Shown piece by piece: positions 24,636-32,108 of a stretch of DNA of 50,791 nucleotides. Under the pieces are notes generated by a model. The model ran no database searches. It worked only from the letters and a program-made list of their open reading frames with translations, and was not told the origin of the DNA. This DNA comes from Pseudomonadota bacterium (lineage in GTDB: Bacteria; Chloroflexota; UBA6077; JAJPGT01): positions 1 through 50,791 of the forward strand of contig JAJPGT010000050.1 in assembly GCA_021325655.1 (NCBI GenBank), given 5' to 3'. The first letter of the stretch is position 1. Every line of letters begins with the position of its first letter. The translations under genes and the position numbers were made by a program.

Positions 24636-25207
24636 GCGGCGTCGACCCGCCGGGCCCCGGCGGGGTCGACGCGGAGCACCGGCAGCTCCAGCAGGCCGTC
24701 GTCCGAGGTCCAGAGCGCCTCGTCGCGGCCGAGCCAGTAGTTCACCCAGGCGCTCTCGCCCCAGCGGCGCTGGTCGATCGGCCGCTGGAGCCGGCGCAGG
24801 TCGGCAACTCGCCCCTCCTGGCTGGCGCGCTCGTACGCTACCACCCAGACACAGCGGAGCTCGGGGTACACCTCGCAGCGGCCATCGGGGGAGACGCCGC
24901 CGCATGGTCCGTTGCGCAACTGCTTCGGACAGGTCATCGGGCAGGCATAGGCGGTGCTGGGCAGGGCGCACTGCCCGCACATGCGACAGCCGAAGAGGCG
25001 AGCCTTGACCGCCGTCTCAGCCCGGGTGAAGGCGTGGTAGGCAGCAGGGTGCACCTGGAGCCAGAGGGCGATGCGATACCAGAGGCGGCTCGGCTCCAGC
25101 AGCCGCCCCAGGCGGAACAGCGCCCAAGCCGGCAGGCGCGGGACTGTTGGGCGCGGCGCCGCAACGAACGGCGCGGGCGGGGCGGGCTGAGCGACCGTGC
25201 TGGCCAC
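24632..25207 (-). CDS. metV: MetV-like subunit (MTHFR C-terminal Cys-rich domain protein)
   Basis: A Cys-rich block at about residues 75-125 (GCRMCGQCALPSTAYACPMT, then CPKQLRNGPCGG, C-E-V and C-V-W) is the hallmark of the MTHFR_C/MetV family, thought to bind zinc and/or Fe-S and to connect MetF to an electron donor. The GTG at 25207, after GAGG, gives 191 residues; the frame is open a further 48 codons upstream, but that part (GPPRFGEFTNGPGRWRWG) is not conserved-looking. It is the first gene of the metV-metF-methyltransferase-core metE operon, joined by 4-, 7- and 1-base overlaps. Family call is firm; the start is less so. Confidence 0.85.
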   Translation of the reverse strand: MASTVAQPAPPAPFVAAPRPTVPRLPAWALFRLGRLLEPSRLWYRIALWLQVHPAAYHAFTRAETAVKARLFGCRMCGQCALPSTAYACPMTCPKQLRNGPCGGVSPDGRCEVYPELRCVWVVAYERASQEGRVADLRRLQRPIDQRRWGESAWVNYWLGRDEALWTSDDGLLELPVLRVDPAGARRVDAA

Positions 25208-25536
25208 GTGAGCCTCGGCAGCGAACAGGGCGTTATCTCCCCGCGGCGCGGGGCCTGTCGTTTTGTTTGATTGTCCCCACCTCCAGCGGCCTGGTCCATT
25301 GGTGAATTCGCCAAACCTCGGCGGCCCATCGCTGTGGCCGAGCAACAACACCCCGTCTTCATCTGACGCTCGGGGCTACCGGGCGTGGTCGGCTGCACTC
25401 CAGGGAGGCGACCGGAGCGTCTAGCCGCGGCCCGGGGAACGCGCCGGCGGCTGCCGGCCGGCGGTCGGCACTCGACGCCGTTCGGGCCGGCCGGCATCAT
25501 ACGGGGCAGCCGAACCAGCGCGGGAGGGCGATTGCC
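25208..25536. other. intergenic region between the metV operon and an MFS gene
   Basis: This 329-base divergent spacer is locally AT-richer around 25258-25275 (TTTTGTTTGATTGT). On the minus strand ACGACA, 18 bases, GATAAC (about 25238-25267) is a weak promoter candidate for the metV operon. I looked for SAM and cobalamin riboswitch motifs and recognised none. Confidence 0.45.
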
Positions 25537-26787
25537 GTGGCCACGCGGGCGGGGTCGAGCCGGGCGGGAGCTGGCGCCGGGACCCGGATGTTCGGCGCGC
25601 TACAGGTGCGCGACTACCGGCTGCTCTGGATCGGGCTGGTCATCTCCAACGTCGGCTCCTGGATGCAGCTCATCGCGCTCGGCTGGCACGTCTACCTGCT
25701 CACCAGCTCTCCGTTCTACCTGGGGCTGCTCGGCCTGGCCCGGGCGCTGCCGGTGTTCGTCTTCTCGCTGCTGGGTGGGGTGCTGGCAGACCGGGTGGAC
25801 CGCCGGCAGGTGATGCTGGCGGCCAACACTGCCTCGCTGGTGTTCGCCGGGCTGCTCGGCCTGCTTACCGCCACCGGGGTGGCGACGGTGTGGCACGTGC
25901 TGGCGCTGGCGCTGCTGGCCGCGGCCGCGGCCTCGTTCGAAGTGCCGGCCCGGCAATCGTTGATGCCCGAGCTGGTTCCGAAGGAGCAGGTGGTCAACGC
26001 CATCGGGCTGAACTCGGCCGCCTTCAACGGGGCCGGGATCATCGGCCCAGCGCTGGGGGCACTGGCGATCGACTGGCTGGGGATCGGGGCGGCCTACCTG
26101 CTCAACTCCATCTCCTTCCTGGCGGTGATCCTGGGCGTGTGGCTGATGCGCACTCCGCGCTCGGGCGGCGCCGGGGTTGGCGCCGGGATGTTCGGGCCGC
26201 TGCTCGAAGGGCTGCGCTACGTGCGGCGGACGACGACGGTTCTGGCGCTGGTGCTGACCGTGGCGGTGGTCAGCCTGCTGTGCCGGCCGTACACCCAGCT
26301 CATGCCGGCGTTTGCTCGCGACGTGCTGGGCGGCGACGCCTCCAGCCTGGGGCTGCTGATGGCGGCGTCGGGCGTGGGCGCCTTTGGCGCCTCGCTGCTG
26401 GTCGCCTACCTCGGCTCCTTCCGCCGGCGCGGGCTCGTGTTGCTGGCAATGGCGGGGCTGTTCGCACTGGCGCTGCTGGCCTTCGCCGTCTCGCGCTGGA
26501 TGCTGCTCTCAGCGCTGCTGTCGGGCCTGGCCGGGTTCGCCAGCACCTTCTACCTCTCCACGACGAACACCATGCTGCAGCTCACTGCCCCGCCCGGGTT
26601 GCGCGGCCGGGTGATCTCGCTGTACGCGCTGATCGTGATGGGCCTCATGCCGCTGGGCACGCTGGTGCTCGGGTCGCTCGGGGACGCGCTGGGAGTGCCG
26701 CTGGCGGTCGCGCTGGGAAGCGCCATCGTGCTGCTCTGGGTGGGCGGGGTCGCGCTCGCCGTTCCAGGCGTGAAGCTGCTGGAGTAG
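25537..26787 (+). CDS. MFS transporter (DHA3/EntS-like exporter)
   Basis: The GTG at 25537 follows GGGAGGG and starts a 416-residue protein. After about 20 polar residues, FGALQVRDYRLLWIGLVISN begins the first of 12 predicted helices, and motif A-like GGVLADRVDRRQ lies between helices 2 and 3. ASFEVPARQSLMPELVPKEQ and LNSAAFNGAGIIGPALGA are typical of the DHA3 branch, which exports macrolides, siderophores or other small molecules with proton exchange. It sits alone between divergent and tandem unrelated genes, so the substrate cannot be guessed. Confidence 0.9.
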   Translation: MATRAGSSRAGAGAGTRMFGALQVRDYRLLWIGLVISNVGSWMQLIALGWHVYLLTSSPFYLGLLGLARALPVFVFSLLGGVLADRVDRRQVMLAANTASLVFAGLLGLLTATGVATVWHVLALALLAAAAASFEVPARQSLMPELVPKEQVVNAIGLNSAAFNGAGIIGPALGALAIDWLGIGAAYLLNSISFLAVILGVWLMRTPRSGGAGVGAGMFGPLLEGLRYVRRTTTVLALVLTVAVVSLLCRPYTQLMPAFARDVLGGDASSLGLLMAASGVGAFGASLLVAYLGSFRRRGLVLLAMAGLFALALLAFAVSRWMLLSALLSGLAGFASTFYLSTTNTMLQLTAPPGLRGRVISLYALIVMGLMPLGTLVLGSLGDALGVPLAVALGSAIVLLWVGGVALAVPGVKLLE

Positions 26788-26885
26788 TCTGCCGACGGGC
26801 AGCGCCGCCAGGCCAGGGCGTTCCAATTCAGTTACAGCGAGCGCCTTTCAGCGGAAAGGGTGTACATCTGCCCTGGCTCGGGGCG

Positions 26886-26891
26886 TACAAT
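26886..26891 (+). promoter_or_regulatory. -10 candidate TACAAT for the C39 peptidase gene
   Basis: TACAAT matches the -10 consensus at 5 of 6 positions and lies 63 bases before the ATG at 26955. No good -35 is visible. A small hairpin (CCTTTC/GAAAGG, about 26844-26859) upstream may end the MFS transcript. Confidence 0.4.
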
Positions 26892-26954
26892 GCACCCACC
26901 CCTACATCCCTCGACAGCCCGCTACGACGGGTTGGGCTGGAATACGCCCTCGCC

Positions 26955-29036
26955 ATGGCTCGTCTGCTCCCCGCGCCCCTGTGCCATCTACCCGTCTGCG
27001 CCTCCCCAATACGGCGGGCGAGTAGAGGAGTGTGGCTCGGTCGGCGAGCTCAGCCATGGAGTTCGCTTGCGCTCATTGCCACGGGCAGCGGCAGCGGGAT
27101 ACGCGGCGCGCTGGCGCTCCTGCTGACCGTGTGGCTACTGGCATCGCTGGCGCCACCGGCCCTGGCCATGGGCGGCGCAACCGTGAGCGGCGAGGTGTTC
27201 GTCGATCAGAACGGGGATCTTGTCCGCCAGCCACAGGAGCGCGGCCTGCCGGGGGTGGACGTTCATCTGGTCGTCGACAAGGTCGTCAAACGCACGGTCG
27301 AGACCGACGACCACGGGACGTACCGATTCGATGGTGTGTCCGCCGGCAGCTATACCGTAACCGTGGATGCTCCCGCGGGCTACGAGCTGGAGCAGCAGCC
27401 GGCGGGGCTGACGAACGTGCCGCGCCCGCGCGAGCAGGCTCAACGCGGCCCGCAGGTCCGCGGGCCGTCCTTCGCGCTGCGCACCGTCCCGAACACGCCG
27501 ACGCCCACCGCTTCGCCCACGGCCACGCCCACTGCCACTCCTAAGGCGACCGCGAAGGCCAGCCCAACGTCCACCCCGACTGCGACGCCCACGGCGCGCT
27601 CGAAGCCGTCGCCCACCGCCGCGCAGCAACCGGCCGCGGCCGTGACCGCGACCATCACCCCGACGCCGACCGCGCCGCCCGCGGCGACCGACACGCCGAC
27701 GCCAGAGCCTTCGCCGACGCCGGAGGAGCCGACCCTATCGCCGGAAGCGCCCCCGGACACCGCTGCCAGCCCGGCTCCCGGCGACGGGGTGCTCAACTCG
27801 GACGCCGCGGCGGAGGCGGCACTGCCGCTGACCGAGGCCGACGCCGCGGCGTTCAACCCGGCCCGCTTCGCCCCCCGCGGGGAACTGAAGGCATTGCAGA
27901 CCTTCCAGAACGAGGACACGCTCTGGCTGGGCATCCCCTTCAAGACACAGATCGACACCAGCACCTACGCGCTGGTCAACTGCGGCCCGGCCTCGCTGGC
28001 GATGGTCTTCGCCGCCTACGGGCTAGATGTCTCGCCGGCCGACATTCGCGCGTATGTGAACTACCTCAGCCAGGACTACAACCCCGACGACGGCACCAGC
28101 CTGGACGCCCTGTCTACCCTGGCCAGGGTCGTCGGGCTGGTGCCGCTGGATCTGTACGACGAGCACGGCTACCGGGCCTGGACGGTGGACCTGGTACGCG
28201 AGCACCTGCTGCGCGGCCAGCCGGTGGTAACGCTGGTCAAGTACCGCGACCTGCCCGGCCACGGTACCTCGCTGTCGGACACGGACCACTACATCGTCAT
28301 CGGCGGGCTGTACAAGGGCGACTTCATCTACAACGATGCCGCGTACAGCACGACGGATACTGGCTACGGGCTGCTTATCAGCCCGGAGAACCTGGAGCTA
28401 GCCTGGGCGGCGAGCAGCATCCCACGCGCTGCGGTAGCAATCGGCTCCGTTGGCAAGGAGCTGCACTTCAGCGCGCCACCCACACCGTCGCCCACCCCGC
28501 TGCCGACAGTCGAGCCGACGGCCGTCCCCACCGTCGAGACCGTCCCCGGGCCACCACCGGCGCTGCTGGACAAGGCGTTCGAGCGCCAGGCTGCGCGCCA
28601 GGAGGCGGCGACGCGTGCCGCGCCATCCAGCCCGCCCGCTACCCCGATATCAGCGATCCCGATCGCCGGCGCGCTGGCGTCGCCCCCGGAGCCCGCACCC
28701 ACGGTGCAGCCCGGGCCGGTCGGGGCGGTGCCCTCCTCCCAGCCACTGAACGGGACACCCGCCGGGCTGCTCGGCGCCCCACTTCTGGCGGCGTTCCTGG
28801 TCGCGCTCGCCCTTGGCAGCGCCGCCAGGGGTGGGCTCTGGCGCGGCTGGCAGCTCGTCGCCGCTAGCTCCCGCGCATCCCGTGTCTCGTGGGGGCCGTT
28901 CCGGCCGCGCTGGCAGTGGCTCGCCCGGCTGCTGGTCGACACCCCGGCCCCCGCCATCGGGCCGAAAGCGGAGTCCGAGCTGGCCGGGAGCGATGACCCG
29001 GTCCCTGCCTGCGCGCGCTCCCCGGGCAGCGGCTGA
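26955..29036 (+). CDS. secreted C39-family cysteine peptidase with Cna-B-like domain and membrane anchor
   Basis: The 693-residue protein is multi-domain. A hydrophobic export signal (GALALLLTVWLLASLAPPAL) spans about residues 51-70, rather deep, so translation may start later, for example at the GTG at 27030. Residues about 72-140 are an SdrD/Cna-B-like beta-sandwich (VDQNGD, GTYRFDGVSAGSYTVTV). A long TPT/TAT linker (about 178-275) follows. Residues about 320-490 are a papain-like Peptidase_C39_2 domain with Cys343 (VNCGPASLAMVF), His445 (SDTDHYIVIGG) and an Asn/Asp in FIYNDAAY. After a second Pro-rich linker, a helix (LLAAFLVALALG) and a basic segment likely anchor it. It probably cleaves an extracellular or surface peptide; the target is unknown. 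Confidence 0.85.
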   Translation: MARLLPAPLCHLPVCASPIRRASRGVWLGRRAQPWSSLALIATGSGSGIRGALALLLTVWLLASLAPPALAMGGATVSGEVFVDQNGDLVRQPQERGLPGVDVHLVVDKVVKRTVETDDHGTYRFDGVSAGSYTVTVDAPAGYELEQQPAGLTNVPRPREQAQRGPQVRGPSFALRTVPNTPTPTASPTATPTATPKATAKASPTSTPTATPTARSKPSPTAAQQPAAAVTATITPTPTAPPAATDTPTPEPSPTPEEPTLSPEAPPDTAASPAPGDGVLNSDAAAEAALPLTEADAAAFNPARFAPRGELKALQTFQNEDTLWLGIPFKTQIDTSTYALVNCGPASLAMVFAAYGLDVSPADIRAYVNYLSQDYNPDDGTSLDALSTLARVVGLVPLDLYDEHGYRAWTVDLVREHLLRGQPVVTLVKYRDLPGHGTSLSDTDHYIVIGGLYKGDFIYNDAAYSTTDTGYGLLISPENLELAWAASSIPRAAVAIGSVGKELHFSAPPTPSPTPLPTVEPTAVPTVETVPGPPPALLDKAFERQAARQEAATRAAPSSPPATPISAIPIAGALASPPEPAPTVQPGPVGAVPSSQPLNGTPAGLLGAPLLAAFLVALALGSAARGGLWRGWQLVAASSRASRVSWGPFRPRWQWLARLLVDTPAPAIGPKAESELAGSDDPVPACARSPGSG

Positions 29037-29265
29037 CGTGCGGGGTTGCCCCGCGGGCGCGCTGCTTCGCGATAGCTACCCCGGGCGTGTGTTGCATCTG
29101 GCCCGGCAGAGGTGTACCGTGACGCTTCGGGGGACCGCGCGCCCTCAGGTCGTGCCTCTCCAGCACGGCCGGGGCGAGAGGCCCGCCGGGGGAACGCGAT
29201 CGGCGATCTCTGGCCAGGCGCAGCCTCTGGCTGGAGCAGGCCGGCGCCTCCTCGGGGGAGCAGCG

Positions 29266-29529
29266 GTGTCGGACACAGAGGCCATCGCCCGCTTCTTTCA
29301 CCAGTACACCGGACTTGTCCCGCAACTGGTGACGGGCATTCGCCGCGGCACTCGGCGCCAGGGGCCGCGGCTATCTGTCTGGTCGATCATGACCGAGCAG
29401 GGGCACTTCTACGTTATCCAGGGGAAGACGCGGGAGGTCCTGCGCGCTACAGGCACGCATCGGATCGAGGATCTCTGCCGGCGCTACCTGGAGCTCCACC
29501 CCGACGAGGCGGTCTCGCCGCCAGACTGA
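29266..29529 (+). CDS. small unknown protein, first of a two-gene unit
   Basis: The GTG at 29266 follows GGGGGAG and gives 87 residues. The sequence has a mixed alpha/beta character (AIARFFHQYTGLVPQLVTGI, then VWSIMTEQGHFYVIQG) with no signal peptide or membrane segment. The frame is open for some distance upstream, but that stretch is shadow of the C39 gene region. It ends 21 bases before the next small gene, so the two are likely co-transcribed. No family recognised. Confidence 0.55.
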   Translation: MSDTEAIARFFHQYTGLVPQLVTGIRRGTRRQGPRLSVWSIMTEQGHFYVIQGKTREVLRATGTHRIEDLCRRYLELHPDEAVSPPD

Positions 29530-29550
29530 GCGCCGCGCGAGGGCCGGAGC

Positions 29551-29829
29551 ATGGCGCGCCAGTTCACCAAGGACCACGCCGTAATCACTGCCTGGGCCGT
29601 GGAGCGCGGCGCGACGCCAGCGCGGGTGCGGGGCGCTCCCGGGGTGCTCCGCCTCGCCTTCGGGCCGCTGCCGCCCAACTGGCAGGCGATAAGCTGGGAG
29701 GAATTCTTCGCGGCGTTCGACGCTGCCGGCCTCGTCTTCATGTACGAATCGAGCCCGGGCAGCCGGATCTGCAAGCTGATCCACGCCGAGCTGGCCGAGC
29801 CAGAGGGCAATGCGGGCGCCGGCCGCTAG
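29551..29829 (+). CDS. small conserved-type protein, unknown function
   Basis: The ATG at 29551 is preceded by GAGGGCCGGAGC. The 92 residues follow a pattern I associate with a widespread family of about 90-residue hypothetical proteins: an N-terminal helix with ITAWAVERGATPARV, a strand LRLAFG, then ISWEEFFAAFDAAGLVFMY and SRICKLI. Members are sometimes mislabelled as glucan branching enzymes, without experimental support that I know of. No catalytic residues can be picked. It is probably cytoplasmic and paired with the gene at 29266. Confidence 0.65.
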   Translation: MARQFTKDHAVITAWAVERGATPARVRGAPGVLRLAFGPLPPNWQAISWEEFFAAFDAAGLVFMYESSPGSRICKLIHAELAEPEGNAGAGR

Positions 29830-29854
29830 CACGCGGGCAGCCAGAAATCCCAAG

Positions 29855-29884
29855 TCGCCAGCGCTATGGGCGTCCCGCTAGAAT
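29855..29884 (+). promoter_or_regulatory. promoter candidate for the Asn-rich secreted protein
   Basis: TCGCCA (29855-29860), an 18-base spacer and TAGAAT (29879-29884) form a fair promoter. The same GCTAGAATG string occurs ahead of korA at 34006. Confidence 0.45.
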
Positions 29885-29959
29885 GGCCAGGAACCTGGCT
29901 GGCTGGACGCACGAGCGTGCCGCGCCACGTTACGCGGGGCACAGCGCAAGGAGGTGTGC

Positions 29960-30541
29960 GTGTCATCACGGGCTCTGGTTCTGGCTCGACTGGGGATCGC
30001 GGCAGCGTTTCTCCTGGCCGGGGTGCTGGCCGGGGGAGCGATACGGAACTTCCCAACCCTGCCCCCCGTCGTGTTCGCGTCGGACACGATCACGCTCGAG
30101 GGGCTGGTGGCGAAGATCGATGGCAACACCCTGTACCTGGTGCTGAACTACGGGCCGCTGCAGGCGATTGACCTGAGCACCATGGATCCCACCAGCCGCG
30201 GGATGCTACAGGTGGGCATGTGGGCGACCATTACCGCGACCCGCAATGGCGACCTCATCCAGGGGCTCTCGGTCGAGTTCTCGGGCGAGTGCCTGGAGGG
30301 GCAGAAGAACGGCAACGGCAATGTCAGTAGCGGCGCCTGCCATCCCGGCACGATCCATGGCACGGCCGACGCCTCGGAGGTGATCGCCGCGGCACTCGGG
30401 CAGCCGCTGTCGCCGCTTCCGGCCCCCGCGGCGACTGCCGCTCCAGCCGCGCCCGCCCCGACGTCCACCCCAACCTCGAACAACAACAACTCGAACGGCA
30501 ACAACAACGGCAACGGGAACGGCAACGACAACAACAGCTAA
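29960..30541 (+). CDS. secreted protein with Asn-rich tail
   Basis: The GTG at 29960 is 5 bases after AAGGAGG and starts 193 residues. An N-terminal hydrophobic segment (LARLGIAAAFLLAGVLAGGA) exports or anchors it. Residues about 40-105 form a compact beta-rich domain (ITLEGLVAKIDGNTLYLV, then VGMWATITATRNGDLIQGL) resembling small OB-like DUF5666-type domains. A Pro/Ala linker leads to an extreme Asn/Gly tail of about 22 residues. N-X-S sequons are present as NVS in the body and NNS twice in the tail. The next gene, 67 bases on, encodes an STT3-like transferase. Function is unknown. Confidence 0.72.
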   Translation: MSSRALVLARLGIAAAFLLAGVLAGGAIRNFPTLPPVVFASDTITLEGLVAKIDGNTLYLVLNYGPLQAIDLSTMDPTSRGMLQVGMWATITATRNGDLIQGLSVEFSGECLEGQKNGNGNVSSGACHPGTIHGTADASEVIAAALGQPLSPLPAPAATAAPAAPAPTSTPTSNNNNSNGNNNGNGNGNDNNS

Positions 30542-30608
30542 CCAGGCGCTGCTCGAACAGGCCCCTGAATCTCCTCCCATCGCCGCGCCAGGCGCCAGGC
30601 CGGAGCTT

Positions 30609-32105
30609 GTGCTCTCCGGTCTGGCCTGGCTGCTGGCCGTCGTCCTGGCGGTTGTTCCCCATCTCTGGGTGCAGCTCGGCGCCAAGGGCATCATCGGGCT
30701 GGACGGCTACTACCACATCCGCTATGCCGAGCTGCTCCGCCAGGCCGGGCGGATCGCGATCCCGTTCCCCTGGCTTCCCACCACGATCCTGAACCCGCAG
30801 GACTTTACCGACCACCATCTGCTGTTTCACCTGCTGCTTATCCCCTTCACGCTCGGCGATCTGATCGTCGGGGCCAAAGTCGCCGCAGTGCTGTTCGCCA
30901 CCGCGGCCACCCTGGTCTGGTTCGCGGTCGCCCGCCTCCAGGGGGTGCGCCAGCCGCTGGTCTGGCTGCTGGTACTGATCGCCTCGAGCGAGGCATTCCT
31001 GTACCGCCTCTCGATGACGCGGCGGCAGTCGCTGGTGCTGCTGCTGCTGCTGCTGGCGGTGCACCTGGTGCTCACCCGGCGGACGCGGTGGCTGCTGCCG
31101 CTCGGCTTCGCCTTCTTCTGGCTGTACGACGGCTGGCCGCTGCTCCTAGCGGTGGGAGGGCTGGCCTGCCTGGGCCGCTGGCTGGAGGACCGGCGCGTCG
31201 ACCTCCGCCTGTTCGGCGCTCCGCTGCTGGGGGTGCTACTGGGGATGGTGGTCAACCCCTTCTTTCCCAACAGCGTCATCTTCCCGATCAGGCACCTGCT
31301 GCCGAAGCTCGCGCTGTCGTCGAGCTATACCACGGTGCGCGTGGGCACCGAGTGGTATGCCTACCCGCTGGACGTGCTGATCCAGACCTCCGCCATCGCC
31401 GTCCTGCTCCCGCTGCTCGGGCTCACGCTCACGGCGTACACCTTCTGGTCCCGCCGCGCGGTGCGCGACGCCGTTCTGGTAGCCTGGGGTGGCTGCGCCC
31501 TCCTGTTCCTGGCACTGTTCCTGAACTCCCGCCGGTTCGTGGAGTACGAGCCGGCGTTCGCGACGATGTTCGCCGCCGTTGCCTGGAGCGCGGCGCTCGG
31601 GACGGCGCGGGCCCAGGCGTGGCTGGAGCGCTTCTCCGTCTGGCTGCGCCCGGCCTGGCTGCCAGCCGCAGCGCTGGTGGTCCCGCTCATGGTCTCCAGC
31701 ATCGCCGCGGCGCGCCACGACACCAGCGGAACCGAGGCGCCCCAGTATTACGCCGGCGCCGCCGGCTGGCTCGCCCAGAACACGCTGCCCGGGGAACGAG
31801 TCTTCGCCACCGACTGGGACGACTTCCCGCGGCTGTTCTACTTCGACACCCGCAACGTCTACCTGGTGGGGCTCGACCCGACCTACATGTACCTGTACGA
31901 CCCGGAGCTGTACCTGCGCTGGCGGTCGATCAGCCGGGGTGAGGTGCCCCTGCCCGCGCAGGAGATTCGGACCCGCTTCAACTGCCGCTGGGTGTTTACC
32001 GACACCCAGCACGCCGCGTTCCTGCGGCAGGCCCGCGCCGACCCGCGCATGCAGCAGGTGTACGCGGACCACGACGCGATCGTGTTCTTCGTCACCCCGT
32101 CCTGA
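30609..32105 (+). CDS. STT3-like GT-C membrane glycosyltransferase
   Basis: The GTG at 30609 gives 498 residues with about 11-12 membrane helices and a C-terminal extracytoplasmic domain of about 120 residues. The first external loop holds IIGLDGYYHIRYAELL (Asp32), like the metal-binding loop of STT3/PglB/AglB, followed by a second loop with FTDHHLLFHLL, reminiscent of archaeal AglB. In the soluble domain TDWDDFPRLFYF (about 401-412) sits where STT3 proteins have WWDYG, so the hallmark is altered. The family transfers lipid-linked sugars outside the membrane. It is followed at once by a PMT-like gene. Glycosyltransferase fold is likely; oligosaccharyltransferase activity is inference. Confidence 0.75.
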   Translation: MLSGLAWLLAVVLAVVPHLWVQLGAKGIIGLDGYYHIRYAELLRQAGRIAIPFPWLPTTILNPQDFTDHHLLFHLLLIPFTLGDLIVGAKVAAVLFATAATLVWFAVARLQGVRQPLVWLLVLIASSEAFLYRLSMTRRQSLVLLLLLLAVHLVLTRRTRWLLPLGFAFFWLYDGWPLLLAVGGLACLGRWLEDRRVDLRLFGAPLLGVLLGMVVNPFFPNSVIFPIRHLLPKLALSSSYTTVRVGTEWYAYPLDVLIQTSAIAVLLPLLGLTLTAYTFWSRRAVRDAVLVAWGGCALLFLALFLNSRRFVEYEPAFATMFAAVAWSAALGTARAQAWLERFSVWLRPAWLPAAALVVPLMVSSIAAARHDTSGTEAPQYYAGAAGWLAQNTLPGERVFATDWDDFPRLFYFDTRNVYLVGLDPTYMYLYDPELYLRWRSISRGEVPLPAQEIRTRFNCRWVFTDTQHAAFLRQARADPRMQQVYADHDAIVFFVTPS

Positions 32106-32108
32106 GCA

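Noticed and set aside
25890..26954. Long upstream extension of the C39 peptidase frame
   Set aside because: It overlaps the MFS gene in another frame and is Arg/Gly-rich shadow; the domain architecture starts after 26955.
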